Assembly: GCA_021790335.1 (NCBI GenBank)
Contig: JAJYEE010000009.1
Span: forward strand, 17,876 to 81,875
DNA length: 64,000 bases
From: Pseudomonadota bacterium
GTDB lineage: Bacteria > Pseudomonadota > Gammaproteobacteria > Acidiferrobacterales > UBA6901
Reading direction: 5' to 3'
In this document: piece by piece, positions 49,913-58,411 of the stretch
How positions within the stretch are numbered: the first letter of the stretch is position 1
Layout: each line of letters opens with the position of its first letter
Position numbers and translations under genes: made by a program
The notes under the pieces: generated by a model
Seen by the model: the letters and a program-made list of their open reading frames with translations, nothing else
Databases searched by the model: none
What the model was told of the DNA's origin: nothing

Positions 49913-51157
49913 ATGAACGGCTTTTCCATACTTTTCCTGGGCGCACTCGCCGCCATGCTCCTGGTCCAGATCTGGCTCGGCTGGCGCCACATGCGCCACG
50001 TACAATCGCATCGCGAGCATGTCCCGCCGGCATTCAGAGACCGCATCCCGCTTGCCGACCACAGGAAGGCAGCCGACTATACGGTTGCCAGCACCCGGCT
50101 CGGCATGATCGACGATGTCGCCGGCGCTCTGCTGCTGGTCCTGTGGACCCTCGGCGGTGGACTGGAGCTCCTGGACCGGATGTGGCGCGGCCTCGGACTC
50201 GGATCGATCGTTACCGGCAGCGTGTTCATCCTGAGTCTTATCCTGGTCACGAGCGCACTGAACCTGCCATTTTCCATTTATCAGACCTTTGTCATCGAAC
50301 AGCGCTTCGGCTTCAACAAGACCACCGTCCGCCTGTTCATCGCTGACTTGCTCAAGCAGGCGCTACTGCTTGTTGTCATCGGAGCGCCGCTCATCCTAGC
50401 GGTACTGTGGCTGATGCAGGCAATGGGACGGCTGTGGTGGCTTTATGTCTGGGCGCTTTGGAGCGGATTCACCCTGGTCATGGTATGGGCCTACCCGGTG
50501 CTCATCGCGCCGCTGTTCAACAAGTTTTCGCCGCTGAAGGATGCGGGCGTGAAAGATCGCATTCAGTCACTGCTCGAGCGCACTGGCTTCCGCAGCCGTG
50601 GAATCTTCGTCATGGACGGGTCGCGCCGGTCGGCTCACGGCAACGCCTATTTCACCGGTTTCGGGAAAAACAAGCGCATCGTGTTCTTCGACACTCTGCT
50701 CGAGACACTGGCCGGGGCCGAAATCGAGGCGGTGCTGGCGCACGAACTCGGCCATTTCCGCCGCCATCACGTTCTCAAGCGCCTGCTCATGACCTTCGGT
50801 CTGGCCCTCGCCGGTCTGTATCTCCTTGCGTGGCTGATGCACCAGGCGTGGTTCTATCAGGGACTCGGTATGCCCCATCCCTCTACCTATGCGGCGCTGG
50901 CGCTGTTCCTCATGGCCGGTCCGGTATTCGCGTTCTTCCTGCAGCCGCTGCACTCATGGAGTTCGCGGCGCCATGAGTTCGAGGCCGACACCTATGCCGC
51001 CGAACAGGCCGACGTGCGCGCGATGATCACCGCCCTCGTCAAACTCTACCGGGAAAACGCCAGCACGCTCACCCCAGACCCGGTCTACTCGGCATTTTAC
51101 GATTCACACCCGCCGGCACCGGTACGCATCGCACATCTGGAGGCGCTGGCATCCTGA
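49913..51157 (+). CDS. M48 family integral membrane metalloprotease (Ste24/CAAX-protease type)
   Basis: This 414-residue protein has several membrane helices before and after the zinc motif HELGHFRRHHVLKRL, with the third ligand probably in the EFEADTYAAEQ segment. DGSRRSAHGNAYFTGFGKNKRIVFFDTLLE is the conserved Ste24-like stretch. Bacterial relatives are thought to act in membrane protein quality control, since prenylated CAAX substrates are absent. It precedes a cytochrome gene by about 35 bases. Confidence 0.92.
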   Translation: MNGFSILFLGALAAMLLVQIWLGWRHMRHVQSHREHVPPAFRDRIPLADHRKAADYTVASTRLGMIDDVAGALLLVLWTLGGGLELLDRMWRGLGLGSIVTGSVFILSLILVTSALNLPFSIYQTFVIEQRFGFNKTTVRLFIADLLKQALLLVVIGAPLILAVLWLMQAMGRLWWLYVWALWSGFTLVMVWAYPVLIAPLFNKFSPLKDAGVKDRIQSLLERTGFRSRGIFVMDGSRRSAHGNAYFTGFGKNKRIVFFDTLLETLAGAEIEAVLAHELGHFRRHHVLKRLLMTFGLALAGLYLLAWLMHQAWFYQGLGMPHPSTYAALALFLMAGPVFAFFLQPLHSWSSRRHEFEADTYAAEQADVRAMITALVKLYRENASTLTPDPVYSAFYDSHPPAPVRIAHLEALAS

Positions 51158-51193
51158 AGTCCATCCAGGCTCATGCCAATGGAGTGCCAAACC

Positions 51194-51502
51194 ATGCTCA
51201 AATCGATCGCCGTCCTTCTGCTTTTAGCTGCCGGGTCAGCGCTGGCCCAGGCCACCACGACACTGCCGGGCAACTCCGCGCTCGGCGAGAAGCTCTATCA
51301 GGGTCGCTGCGCGGCATGTCATGCCTCCCAATTCGGAGGCGACGGGTCGGTGATCTTCATGCGCAAAGGTCGCCACGTCCACAGCATCAAAGGCCTGTAC
51401 CGCCAGGTTGGAAGCTGCAATACCCAACTCACCAAAATGCTCAGCGGCAGCCAGCAACAGGACATCGTGAAATACCTGGACGACAGGTACTACAAATTCT
51501 AG
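51194..51502 (+). CDS. Small periplasmic cytochrome c (single heme)
   Basis: A signal peptide (MLKSIAVLLLLAAGSALAQ) is followed by a domain of about 80 residues with one heme site CAACH and LGEKLYQGRCAACHASQFGGDG, typical of class I cytochromes. The distal ligand may be the Met in TKMLSG. It could carry electrons to a terminal oxidase or a dehydrogenase, but no partner is nearby. The ATG at 51194 is chosen because it starts the signal peptide directly; the frame opens at 51173. Confidence 0.85.
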   Translation: MLKSIAVLLLLAAGSALAQATTTLPGNSALGEKLYQGRCAACHASQFGGDGSVIFMRKGRHVHSIKGLYRQVGSCNTQLTKMLSGSQQQDIVKYLDDRYYKF

Positions 51503-51512
51503 CATCGGCATC

Positions 51513-51854
51513 ATGACCATCACGGATCTCGGCCTGAAACACTGCCAGGCGTGTGCGCCGGGTACTTTGCCTCTGAGTCGCGAACAGGCGCAATCACTGC
51601 TCGCAAATACGCCCGGCTGGTCGCTCAATGATGCTGCGACCTCGATCGAACGCAGCTACCGGTTCGGAAACTTCTACGAGACCATGGCATTCGTGAATGC
51701 GCTAGCCTGGGTGGCGCACCGCGAGGACCATCATCCGGACATCGAGGTCGGCTACAACCGCTGCCACGTGCGCTACAGCACTCACTCTGTAAATGGCCTT
51801 TCGGAGAATGACTTCATCTGCGCCGCCAAGATCAACCGTCTGCAGGACAAATGA
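51513..51854 (+). CDS. phhB: Pterin-4a-carbinolamine dehydratase
   Basis: This 113-residue protein has the family core LANTPGWSLND, FGNFYETMAFVNALAWVAHREDHHPDIEVGYNRCHVRYSTHSVNGLSENDFICAAKIN, including the His residues of the active site. It recycles the 4a-hydroxypterin formed by phenylalanine hydroxylase. No hydroxylase gene is in the window, so an alternative role in molybdopterin or other pterin metabolism is possible. It starts ten bases after the cytochrome stop. Confidence 0.94.
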   Translation: MTITDLGLKHCQACAPGTLPLSREQAQSLLANTPGWSLNDAATSIERSYRFGNFYETMAFVNALAWVAHREDHHPDIEVGYNRCHVRYSTHSVNGLSENDFICAAKINRLQDK

Positions 51855-51944
51855 GCCGAGGCCGGACTGCGGCTGACCTCATCGGTTCATCGAAGTAACC
51901 GGCTGCGCCAGAGCCTGCGGTTCGGAGCGGATCGCACTGCCAGC

Positions 51945-52154
51945 TCAGCGCTCGAGTAAACTGTCGATCACCGTCTGGACGTCCAGCATGCGGATCGCGT
52001 CCAACGCGTTCTCCAGGGCACCTTCGTGACACAGGCCGCTCATGCCGGCATCCTCGTAACCCGAAAGCGCCGCCTGGATGCATGCCGCTTTCACAGCCTC
52101 CGCGAGACGGCGCTTCTCGCCGTCGCTGGTTCCTTCTCCACGTTCCCCAGTCAT
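51945..52154 (-). CDS. Small hypothetical protein (69 residues) following the ABC exporter
   Basis: I do not recognise a named family. The protein is soluble and largely helical: KRRLAEAVKAACIQAALSGYEDAGMSGLCHEGALENALDAIRMLDVQTVIDSLLE. Two Cys and one His are present (AACI, GLCHEG). An AGGAGTGA ribosome site about six bases before the ATG and a start just six bases after the exporter stop support a real, co-transcribed gene. The pattern YEDAG.xGLCxEGA has the look of a conserved small-protein family. A helper or regulator of the exporter is conceivable but not shown. Confidence 0.7.
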   Translation of the reverse strand: MTGERGEGTSDGEKRRLAEAVKAACIQAALSGYEDAGMSGLCHEGALENALDAIRMLDVQTVIDSLLER

Positions 52155-52160
52155 CGGTCT

Positions 52161-54005
52161 TCACTCCTGCTGTACAATCGCCTCGCCGCTGTCCGCTGAC
52201 TCCACGGCGTTGCCGAACTGAAGTGCCGCCAGGCGCGCATACAGCCCGCCCTGCGCAATCAGATGCTCATGCCGTCCGCTGGCAACGATCTGGCCTTCCA
52301 GCATCACTGCAATGCGATCCGCCTTCAGCACAGTAGCCAGACGATGCGCGATGATGATCGTCGTGCGTCCGACCATGATCCGCTCCAGAGCCTGCTGCAC
52401 CATCCGCTCGCTTTCGGCGTCGAGTGCGCTCGTGGCTTCGTCCAGAAGCAGCACCGCCGGATCGCGAAGGATGGCGCGGGCGATTGCAATACGCTGGCGC
52501 TGCCCCCCGGACAGGCGCACGCCGCGCTCGCCGAGGTCGCTGTCGAAACCCCGCGGCAGGCGGTCCAGGAACTCCGTAGCGTACGCTGCATCAGCGGCTG
52601 AGCGCACTTCTTCATCGCTCGCACCGGGGCGTCCATAGCGGATGTTCTCCCAGGCGTCGGCCGCAAATATCACCGGATCCTGTGGCACCAACCCGATGCG
52701 GCCGCGCAATTCCACGGGTTGCGCCTCGCGGAGGTCGACCCCGTCGAGACGCACGTGCCCGGCCTGCGGATCGTAAAAACGCAGCAACAGCTGGAATACG
52801 GTCGTCTTCCCGGCCCCGGACGGTCCGACGAGCGCCAGACGCTCGCCCGGGCGCACATGCAGGCTGAACGCATCGAGCGCGGCCGCTTCCGGGCGCGTTG
52901 GATAGTGAAACATGACCTGTTCGAAGTCGATCTCGCCGCGCGGCGGTTGCGGCAGTGCGCGCGGCGCCACCGGCGCGACGATATCGGGCCGCGTCGCGAG
53001 CAGTTCCAGCAGGCGCTCGGCGGCACCAGCCGCACGTTGCAGATCGCCGACAACTTCGCTGATCGCGCCGACTGAACCCGCCACCAGCACCGAGTAGAAC
53101 ACGAATGCCGACAGATCTCCGGCGCTGAGACGCCCGGCAATCACATCCTCGCCGCCGCTCCAGAGAATGACACCGACGGCGGTGAACACCAGCAGTATGA
53201 CGAATGCGGTAAGCAGGGCACGCTGCCCGATGCGGCGGGTAGCGGTAGCGAACGCCGCCTCGACACGCTCGCGAAACCGGCTGCGGTCTATGTCCTCATG
53301 GCAGAAAGCCTGTACCGTGCGTATGCCATGAAGGGTTTCCTCTCCGAACGCGCCGACATCAGCGATCCTGTCCTGGCTGGCACGCGACAGCCGGCGCACG
53401 CGCCGGCCGAAAAAAATGATTGGAACGACGACCACCGGCACGCCGACCATGACCAGCGCGGTAAGCTTGGGACTGGTCACCGCGAGCATGGCCATTCCGC
53501 CCACAAACAGCAGCAGGTTGCGTAGCGCCAGGGATGCGGATGAGCCAACGACCGTCTCGAGCAGCGTGGTATCCGCGGTCAGGCGGGAAAGAATCTCGCC
53601 GGTACGCGTGACCTCGAAGAAGCCCGGGCTGAGATCGAGCACGTGGCTGAAAACCGCCTGGCGGATATCGGCACTGACACGCTCCCCAATCCATGAGACA
53701 AGATAGAAGCGCGCACCAGTAGCGATTGCCATCACGACCACCACCGCAAGCAGCGCGACGAGCATCCGATCGAGCACGGCCGGATTGCCGCCGGCGAACC
53801 CGCGGTCCACCAGCAGCCGCAGCCCCTGGCCCACAGTCAGCACGGTGCCGGCGGCAATGACCAGGGCGATAGAAGCCAGGATCACGCGCGCACGGTAAGG
53901 CCGCAGGAATCCCAGGATCGGCGCCAGCCGCCGCACAGCGGCAGGCGGCCGGGATCCCGCGGAGACTGCGGCAGCGGCGGGCGGTGAGCGGGAATCGGGC
54001 GGCAT
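52161..54005 (-). CDS. MsbA-like ABC transporter (fused membrane and ATPase domains)
   Basis: This 614-residue half-transporter has six helices in an ABC_membrane domain (VGQGLRLLVDRGFAGG, SWIGERVSADIRQAVFSHVLDLSPGFFEVTRTGEILSRLTADTTLLE), then an ATPase with Walker A LVGPSGAGKTTVFQLLLRFYD, Q-loop GLVPQDPVIFA, signature RLSGGQRQRIAIARAILRDP, Walker B VLLLDEATSALD and a His switch. It resembles the MsbA-related exporters of lipids or drugs. The long Ala/Pro N-terminus may not be fully translated. The substrate is unknown; a second, canonical MsbA may lie elsewhere. Confidence 0.92.
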   Translation of the reverse strand: MPPDSRSPPAAAAVSAGSRPPAAVRRLAPILGFLRPYRARVILASIALVIAAGTVLTVGQGLRLLVDRGFAGGNPAVLDRMLVALLAVVVVMAIATGARFYLVSWIGERVSADIRQAVFSHVLDLSPGFFEVTRTGEILSRLTADTTLLETVVGSSASLALRNLLLFVGGMAMLAVTSPKLTALVMVGVPVVVVPIIFFGRRVRRLSRASQDRIADVGAFGEETLHGIRTVQAFCHEDIDRSRFRERVEAAFATATRRIGQRALLTAFVILLVFTAVGVILWSGGEDVIAGRLSAGDLSAFVFYSVLVAGSVGAISEVVGDLQRAAGAAERLLELLATRPDIVAPVAPRALPQPPRGEIDFEQVMFHYPTRPEAAALDAFSLHVRPGERLALVGPSGAGKTTVFQLLLRFYDPQAGHVRLDGVDLREAQPVELRGRIGLVPQDPVIFAADAWENIRYGRPGASDEEVRSAADAAYATEFLDRLPRGFDSDLGERGVRLSGGQRQRIAIARAILRDPAVLLLDEATSALDAESERMVQQALERIMVGRTTIIIAHRLATVLKADRIAVMLEGQIVASGRHEHLIAQGGLYARLAALQFGNAVESADSGEAIVQQE

Positions 54006-54164
54006 AGATAGATTGGGCAGAAAGAGGTATGAGCTGGTCCGGATCGGGAATGGACGGATGAGCGCCGCGCGAAATGCGGCCGCGATGGTGATCCACAGCG
54101 CACCGCACCATTATCTTAACCTGCCGGCCTTGGCATGCCTATCCGGCTGCGCGGTAGCGACCTG

Positions 54165-54761
54165 TCAGGCTTCGCGCCGGCCGCTGAACGCCCGTGCCAG
54201 AGTGCCGCGATCGGTGTATTCGAGTTCACCGCCGAGCGGCACGCCATGTGCAATCCGGCTGACGAAAATCTTGCGCTCGCGGGCGAGCTCTCCGACATAG
54301 TGTGCCGTCGCCTCCCCCTCCACGGTGAGGTTGGTCGCCAGAATGACCTCTTTGATGCCGCCGGCGTCGAGCAGCGCCTCCAGTCTCGGGATACCCAGTT
54401 CATCCGGGCCGATTCCATCGAGTGGCGAAAGATGACCCATGAGCACGAAATACCGGCCATTGTAGACACCGGATTGCTCCAGGGACATGAGGTCGGCTGG
54501 CGATTCGACTATGCACAGCAGGCTTGCGTCGCGGCGCACAGAAGAACACAGCGCGCAGACTTCCTGCTCGCTCAGGTTGCCGCAGCGCTGACATCGCCGG
54601 ACCCGCTCGAGCGCGTTGCCCAGAGCCTGCATGATCAGCTGGGCGCCGTCGCGGTCACGCTCCAGGAGATGAAACGCCATGCGCTGCGCAGTCTTGGGTC
54701 CCACGCCGGGTAGCCGACGCAGGGCCTGCTTGAGGCCCTCGATTGCAGGGGAGTCGGACAT
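54165..54761 (-). CDS. recR: Recombination protein RecR
   Basis: This 198-residue protein has [27 protein letters not shown] (helix-hairpin-helix), the zinc finger [16 protein letters not shown], and the Toprim domain [43 protein letters not shown]. It acts with RecO and RecF to load RecA at gaps. It follows ybaB by seven bases in the usual dnaX-ybaB-recR order. Confidence 0.97.
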   Translation of the reverse strand: MSDSPAIEGLKQALRRLPGVGPKTAQRMAFHLLERDRDGAQLIMQALGNALERVRRCQRCGNLSEQEVCALCSSVRRDASLLCIVESPADLMSLEQSGVYNGRYFVLMGHLSPLDGIGPDELGIPRLEALLDAGGIKEVILATNLTVEGEATAHYVGELARERKIFVSRIAHGVPLGGELEYTDRGTLARAFSGRREA

Positions 54762-54768
54762 TCCGTTG

Positions 54769-55089
54769 TCAGAACGGGAAATTCAGGCCGGGAATGTTCA
54801 GGCCGGCGGTCAGGCCAGCCATCTTCTCCTGACTTGCCTGCTCGGCCTTGCGCACGGCGTCATTCATTGCTGCCGCCACCAGATCCTCAAGGACCTCTTT
54901 GTCGTCCTGCATCAGCGACAGGTCGATATGCACGCGTCGCACGTCGTGCCGACAGGTCATGGTGACCGTCACCATTCCGCCGCCGGCATTGCCGGTGACC
55001 TCGATCTGCGCGAGCTGCTCCTGCGCCTTGCGCAGATTCTCCTGCATGACCTGGGCCTGCTTCATGATATTGCCCAATCCGCCTTTCAT
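54769..55089 (-). CDS. ybaB: YbaB/EbfC family nucleoid-associated protein
   Basis: This 106-residue protein shows [54 protein letters not shown] and the C-terminal [12 protein letters not shown] typical of YbaB, a dimeric DNA-binding protein. It lies between dnaX and recR, about 30 bases after dnaX. Confidence 0.96.
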   Translation of the reverse strand: MKGGLGNIMKQAQVMQENLRKAQEQLAQIEVTGNAGGGMVTVTMTCRHDVRRVHIDLSLMQDDKEVLEDLVAAAMNDAVRKAEQASQEKMAGLTAGLNIPGLNFPF

Positions 55090-55120
55090 TTGCGTCTACC
55101 CCCGTCAAATTCCAGAAACT

Positions 55121-56731
55121 TCACAATTTTGGACGAATCGAGCCTGGACTGACATGCGCATTGAACGTCTCCTCCAATGCTCGAACGTTCGGGTCGTCCT
55201 CGATGGCGCGCGTTGCAGCCTGCTGGCGCTCGTCGCACGCCCGGCTGCGGGCCTGCGCCGGTGTTTCGGATGCCGGCACGCCCACCTGCACGCGCAGTGT
55301 GACCGCGCGCCCGAGGTGCTCCTCCAGAGCCTTGCGCAACGCCGCTTCCCGATCCTTATTGAGCAAATGCCCCATGCTCTGGTCCAGAGTCAGACTGAAT
55401 GTGTCGGCGCTGCACGAGTCGAGCGTCGTATGGCTGGCCAGCTCACGCATCAGTCCCGCGAGCCGCAGCTGCGCGACCGTATCCGGCCAGTCACCACCCG
55501 CCACCGGTACGGGGCGGGTGGTGACCTGCGGCGCGGCTGCGGCTTCAGACGCGACAGCCGCCTCCGACGCCGGACGCACGTCGCCACGCGCCTCGCGCAG
55601 CGGTGCATTCTCCCGCACCACGCCCTGTTCGGTGGCAGCGGCCGCGGAGACTGGCCGGAAAGCCAGCATTCTGAGCAACGCCATCTCTAGCCCGCTGCGT
55701 GGATCGGGCGCGAGTGCCAGATCACGTCGACCGAGAAGTCCGATCTGGTAGTACAGCTGCACGTCCTCGGGGGTCATCGAGCGGGCGTGGGCAAACAGGC
55801 GACCGGTGTCCGCTGCGCCGGCCTCCAGCACATCCGGCGCGATCTGCGCCAGCGCAATGCGATGCAGCTGGAGCAGCAACTCCTGCAACAGACCGTCGCA
55901 GTCGATGCTGTGTTCTGATGCATCGGCAACCGCGCTCAGTACACCGCGCGCGTCACCCGCACTGAGTGCGACGAGCAACCGCTCAATCGCGGCGCTATCG
56001 ATCGTGCCGAGCATGTCCCGCACTTCACGCTCGGCAACTTTGCCGCCGCAGTACGCGATGGCCTGGTCTACCAGGCTGAGTGCGTCACGCATGCTTCCGT
56101 CCGCGGCATATGCCAGCAGCACGAGAGCCGGCGCCTCGAACTCAATACCTTCGGCCGCGAGTATCCGCTCGAGCTGCGCTTCGATCTGCGCCGGCTGCAG
56201 GCGTTTGAGGTTGAACTGCAGGCAGCGCGATAGCACGGTGACCGGAAGCTTCTGCGGATCTGTCGTCGCGAGCAGGAATTTGACGTGCGGCGGCGGTTCC
56301 TCAAGGGTCTTGAGCAGGGCATTGAAGCTGTGGGTCGACAGCATGTGCACCTCGTCAATTAGGTACACCTTGAAGCGCCCGCGCGTCGGGGCATATTGGA
56401 CGTTTTCCAGCAGCTCGCGCGTATCGTCGACCTTGGTGCGCGATGCAGCATCGACTTCGATGAGATCGACAAATCGCCCTTCATCCACCTCCGTACACGC
56501 CTGACATTTACCGCAGGGCCGGGAGCTGACACCGGTTTCGCAGTTCAGGGATTTAGCCAGAATGCGTGCGATCGTGGTCTTGCCGACGCCGCGCGTGCCG
56601 GTGAAGAGAAACGCATGATGCAGACGGTCGTGGTCCAAGCCGTTGACGAGCGCACGCACCACGTGCTCCTGGCCGACCAGATCCGCAAATTGGCGGGGAC
56701 GCCACTTGCGTGCCAGAACCTGGTAACTCAT
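55121..56731 (-). CDS. dnaX: DNA polymerase III subunits gamma/tau
   Basis: The AAA+ clamp-loader domain begins SYQVLARKWRPRQFADLVGQEHVVRALVNGL and has Walker A FTGTRGVGKTTIAR, the zinc cysteines CETGVSSRPCGKCQAC, Walker B YLIDEVHMLS and sensor VLSRCLQF. The tau-like C-terminus (ELASHTTLDSCSADTFSLTLDQSMGHLLNKD) ends at 536 residues, shorter than E. coli tau (643). No A-AAA-AAG slippery site was seen, so a gamma form by the E. coli frameshift is not evident. The ATG at 56731 is chosen because the frame further upstream runs into the SRP RNA gene. Confidence 0.95.
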   Translation of the reverse strand: MSYQVLARKWRPRQFADLVGQEHVVRALVNGLDHDRLHHAFLFTGTRGVGKTTIARILAKSLNCETGVSSRPCGKCQACTEVDEGRFVDLIEVDAASRTKVDDTRELLENVQYAPTRGRFKVYLIDEVHMLSTHSFNALLKTLEEPPPHVKFLLATTDPQKLPVTVLSRCLQFNLKRLQPAQIEAQLERILAAEGIEFEAPALVLLAYAADGSMRDALSLVDQAIAYCGGKVAEREVRDMLGTIDSAAIERLLVALSAGDARGVLSAVADASEHSIDCDGLLQELLLQLHRIALAQIAPDVLEAGAADTGRLFAHARSMTPEDVQLYYQIGLLGRRDLALAPDPRSGLEMALLRMLAFRPVSAAAATEQGVVRENAPLREARGDVRPASEAAVASEAAAAPQVTTRPVPVAGGDWPDTVAQLRLAGLMRELASHTTLDSCSADTFSLTLDQSMGHLLNKDREAALRKALEEHLGRAVTLRVQVGVPASETPAQARSRACDERQQAATRAIEDDPNVRALEETFNAHVSPGSIRPKL

Positions 56732-56776
56732 ACCGGAACGTTCCTGACCATTCGAACCTGCCTGAACCACAAATAG

Positions 56777-56891
56777 GGTGGCGGCTCTGGCCGGCCGCAC
56801 TCCGCACCCGAACGGGCTGCTGCGGCTGCTTCCTTCCGGACCTGACCGGGTTCACAACCCTTCGTCACGGAGGGACCGACCATCACCGCCA
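56777..56891 (-). ncRNA. ffs: Bacterial small signal recognition particle RNA (4.5S RNA)
   Basis: The minus strand contains GGTCAGGTCCGGAAGGAAGCAGC, the conserved apical domain of 4.5S RNA that binds Ffh. The ends pair: 5' TGGCGG...TGGTCGGTCC against 3' GGCCGGCCA...CCGCCA with a small internal loop, giving a hairpin of about 115 nt, the size of the E. coli RNA (114). It targets ribosomes making membrane proteins. Its place just upstream of dnaX on the same strand is common in proteobacteria. The ends are set from base pairing and may be off by a few bases. Confidence 0.95.
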
Positions 56892-57613
56892 TAATCGCTG
56901 GTACCTAAATAGAATTGAACCGGCATGCACCGGCGCATTCCGGCTGCAACGGCAACCCCAGAGTTTACCTGTCCCGGATTCCTGGGTAAACGCAAATGCC
57001 GCTGTCCGGACCGGCCGCAGCCCGCAATTCCGCGCCGCGCCTCGTTTCGCGAGCAGATCGGGTGGCTGCGCAAACCCGGTGCCCGGACCCGCTTCGCCGA
57101 AATACCAGATGGTGCAGCAGGCGGCGCCCTGTGCAACCCTGCGGCCGTGCCGGTGCGCAGCAGGTCCTCTCGTGCCGATTCCGCACATGGACCGGTGTCA
57201 CCATGCATTTCGGGGGCGGATGCCGGCCCGGAGGTTCGAACCCGCCTGCAGGCGGGTTGCCAGGCACGGAGCCGTTGATTAGAATAACGGGGACAAGCTG
57301 ACACTTCCCGGTTCGCCCCAGAACATCATACCGATGCCAGGTTGGGCAAACCGAAACACGTACCCAAGACGTGCCGTAGACATTCAAGGCATAGCGACGA
57401 ACCGCCGGCCACGCTGATGGTATCAGCCACGCAGGCGTGCTGAATTCGAGCCGGATCAATACCGCGGGATCCCATCCCGCACTCGACCGAACGCGGAACA
57501 AGCAGCTGCGGGGCGCAATAACTTCGCCAATCCCACGGCAAGCATGCTGTCACTGCACCACGGACGACGCCGTTCATACCACACCGAAAATCTGACGGAG
57601 GCACGCAGACACG
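56892..57613. other. Intergenic region between ffs and otsB
   Basis: About 720 bases without a recognisable gene. Overlapping frames on both strands are Arg/Pro/Gly-rich and resemble nothing known. It must contain the ffs promoter near 56892 and an otsB promoter near 57600, but no strong match was found. A perfect GC hairpin lies at 57239-57258. Confidence 0.5.
57239..57258. repeat. Perfect inverted repeat AACCCGCC-TGCA-GGCGGGTT
   Basis: Eight-base arms flank TGCA, so the 20 bases form one perfect palindrome. A T-run does not follow on either strand, which argues against an intrinsic terminator. It could be a protein-binding site or a chance GC palindrome. Confidence 0.55.
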
Positions 57614-58411
57614 ATGGCACGGACCCTTCCACAGCACGACGGATTTGACGGATTTTTCCAGACGCTGCGCGCGGCTAGCGAGTCGGCGCTGCTGCTCGAC
57701 TATGACGGAACGCTCGCACCGTTTCAGGTTGACCCGCGTACGGCGCTACCCTATCCGGGGGTGTGCGAGCTGCTCGATCGCATCATCGACCAGGGGCGCA
57801 CGCGCGTCGTGCTGGTGACCGGCCGCTGGATCAAGGACCTCCTGCCGCTGCTCAGACTCGGACGCATACCGGAGATCTGGGGATCGCATGGCTGGGAACA
57901 GCTGCAGCCTGACGGTGAATACCAGACGGCGTCCATCGGTGAAGCGGCATTGCGCTCTTTGGTCAATGCCGACGGCTGGACCGGGCAGGTCGAAGCGGCC
58001 GGTGGGCGTTGCGAGCACAAACCGGCCGGTCTGGCAATCCACTGGCGCGGGCTGGCGGCCGATCAGATCGCCGCCATCCGTGCCGTGGTCCTCGAGCAAT
58101 GGCGCTGCCTGCACCTGGACGAACATCTGCACTGGCACGACTTCGACGGTGGCGTCGAGCTGCGCGCACCCGGACGCACCAAGGCATACGCGCTGCAGAT
58201 GGTGCTCGCCGAAATGAATCCGCAGACAGCCATCGCCTATCTCGGTGATGACGAAACCGACGAGGATGCCTTCCGTGCCTTGCAGGGGCGCGGCATGGGC
58301 GTACTGGTGCGTTCACAGTCCCGTCCCAGCAACGCCCGTCACTGGCTGCAGCCGCCGCATGCACTGCTGGGGTTTCTGCAGCAATGGCATCAGGCGCGCG
58401 AAGCGGAATAG
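57614..58411 (+). CDS. otsB: Trehalose-6-phosphate phosphatase
   Basis: This 265-residue HAD-family enzyme has the nucleophile motif LLLDYDGTLAPFQVDPRTALPYPGV, the VLVTGRWIKDL motif II region, SHGWEQLQPDGE and the acidic motif YLGDDETDEDAFRAL. It removes phosphate from trehalose 6-phosphate made by OtsA, encoded two genes downstream. Its end overlaps the mscS-like gene by 28 bases if the ATG at 58384 is used, so the three genes form a tight operon. Confidence 0.95.
   Translation: MARTLPQHDGFDGFFQTLRAASESALLLDYDGTLAPFQVDPRTALPYPGVCELLDRIIDQGRTRVVLVTGRWIKDLLPLLRLGRIPEIWGSHGWEQLQPDGEYQTASIGEAALRSLVNADGWTGQVEAAGGRCEHKPAGLAIHWRGLAADQIAAIRAVVLEQWRCLHLDEHLHWHDFDGGVELRAPGRTKAYALQMVLAEMNPQTAIAYLGDDETDEDAFRALQGRGMGVLVRSQSRPSNARHWLQPPHALLGFLQQWHQAREAE

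Noticed and set aside
57228-57258. GGTTCGAACC resembling a tRNA T-arm
   Set aside because: The five-pair T stem does not close properly on either strand, and no acceptor stem or anticodon arm could be assembled around it.
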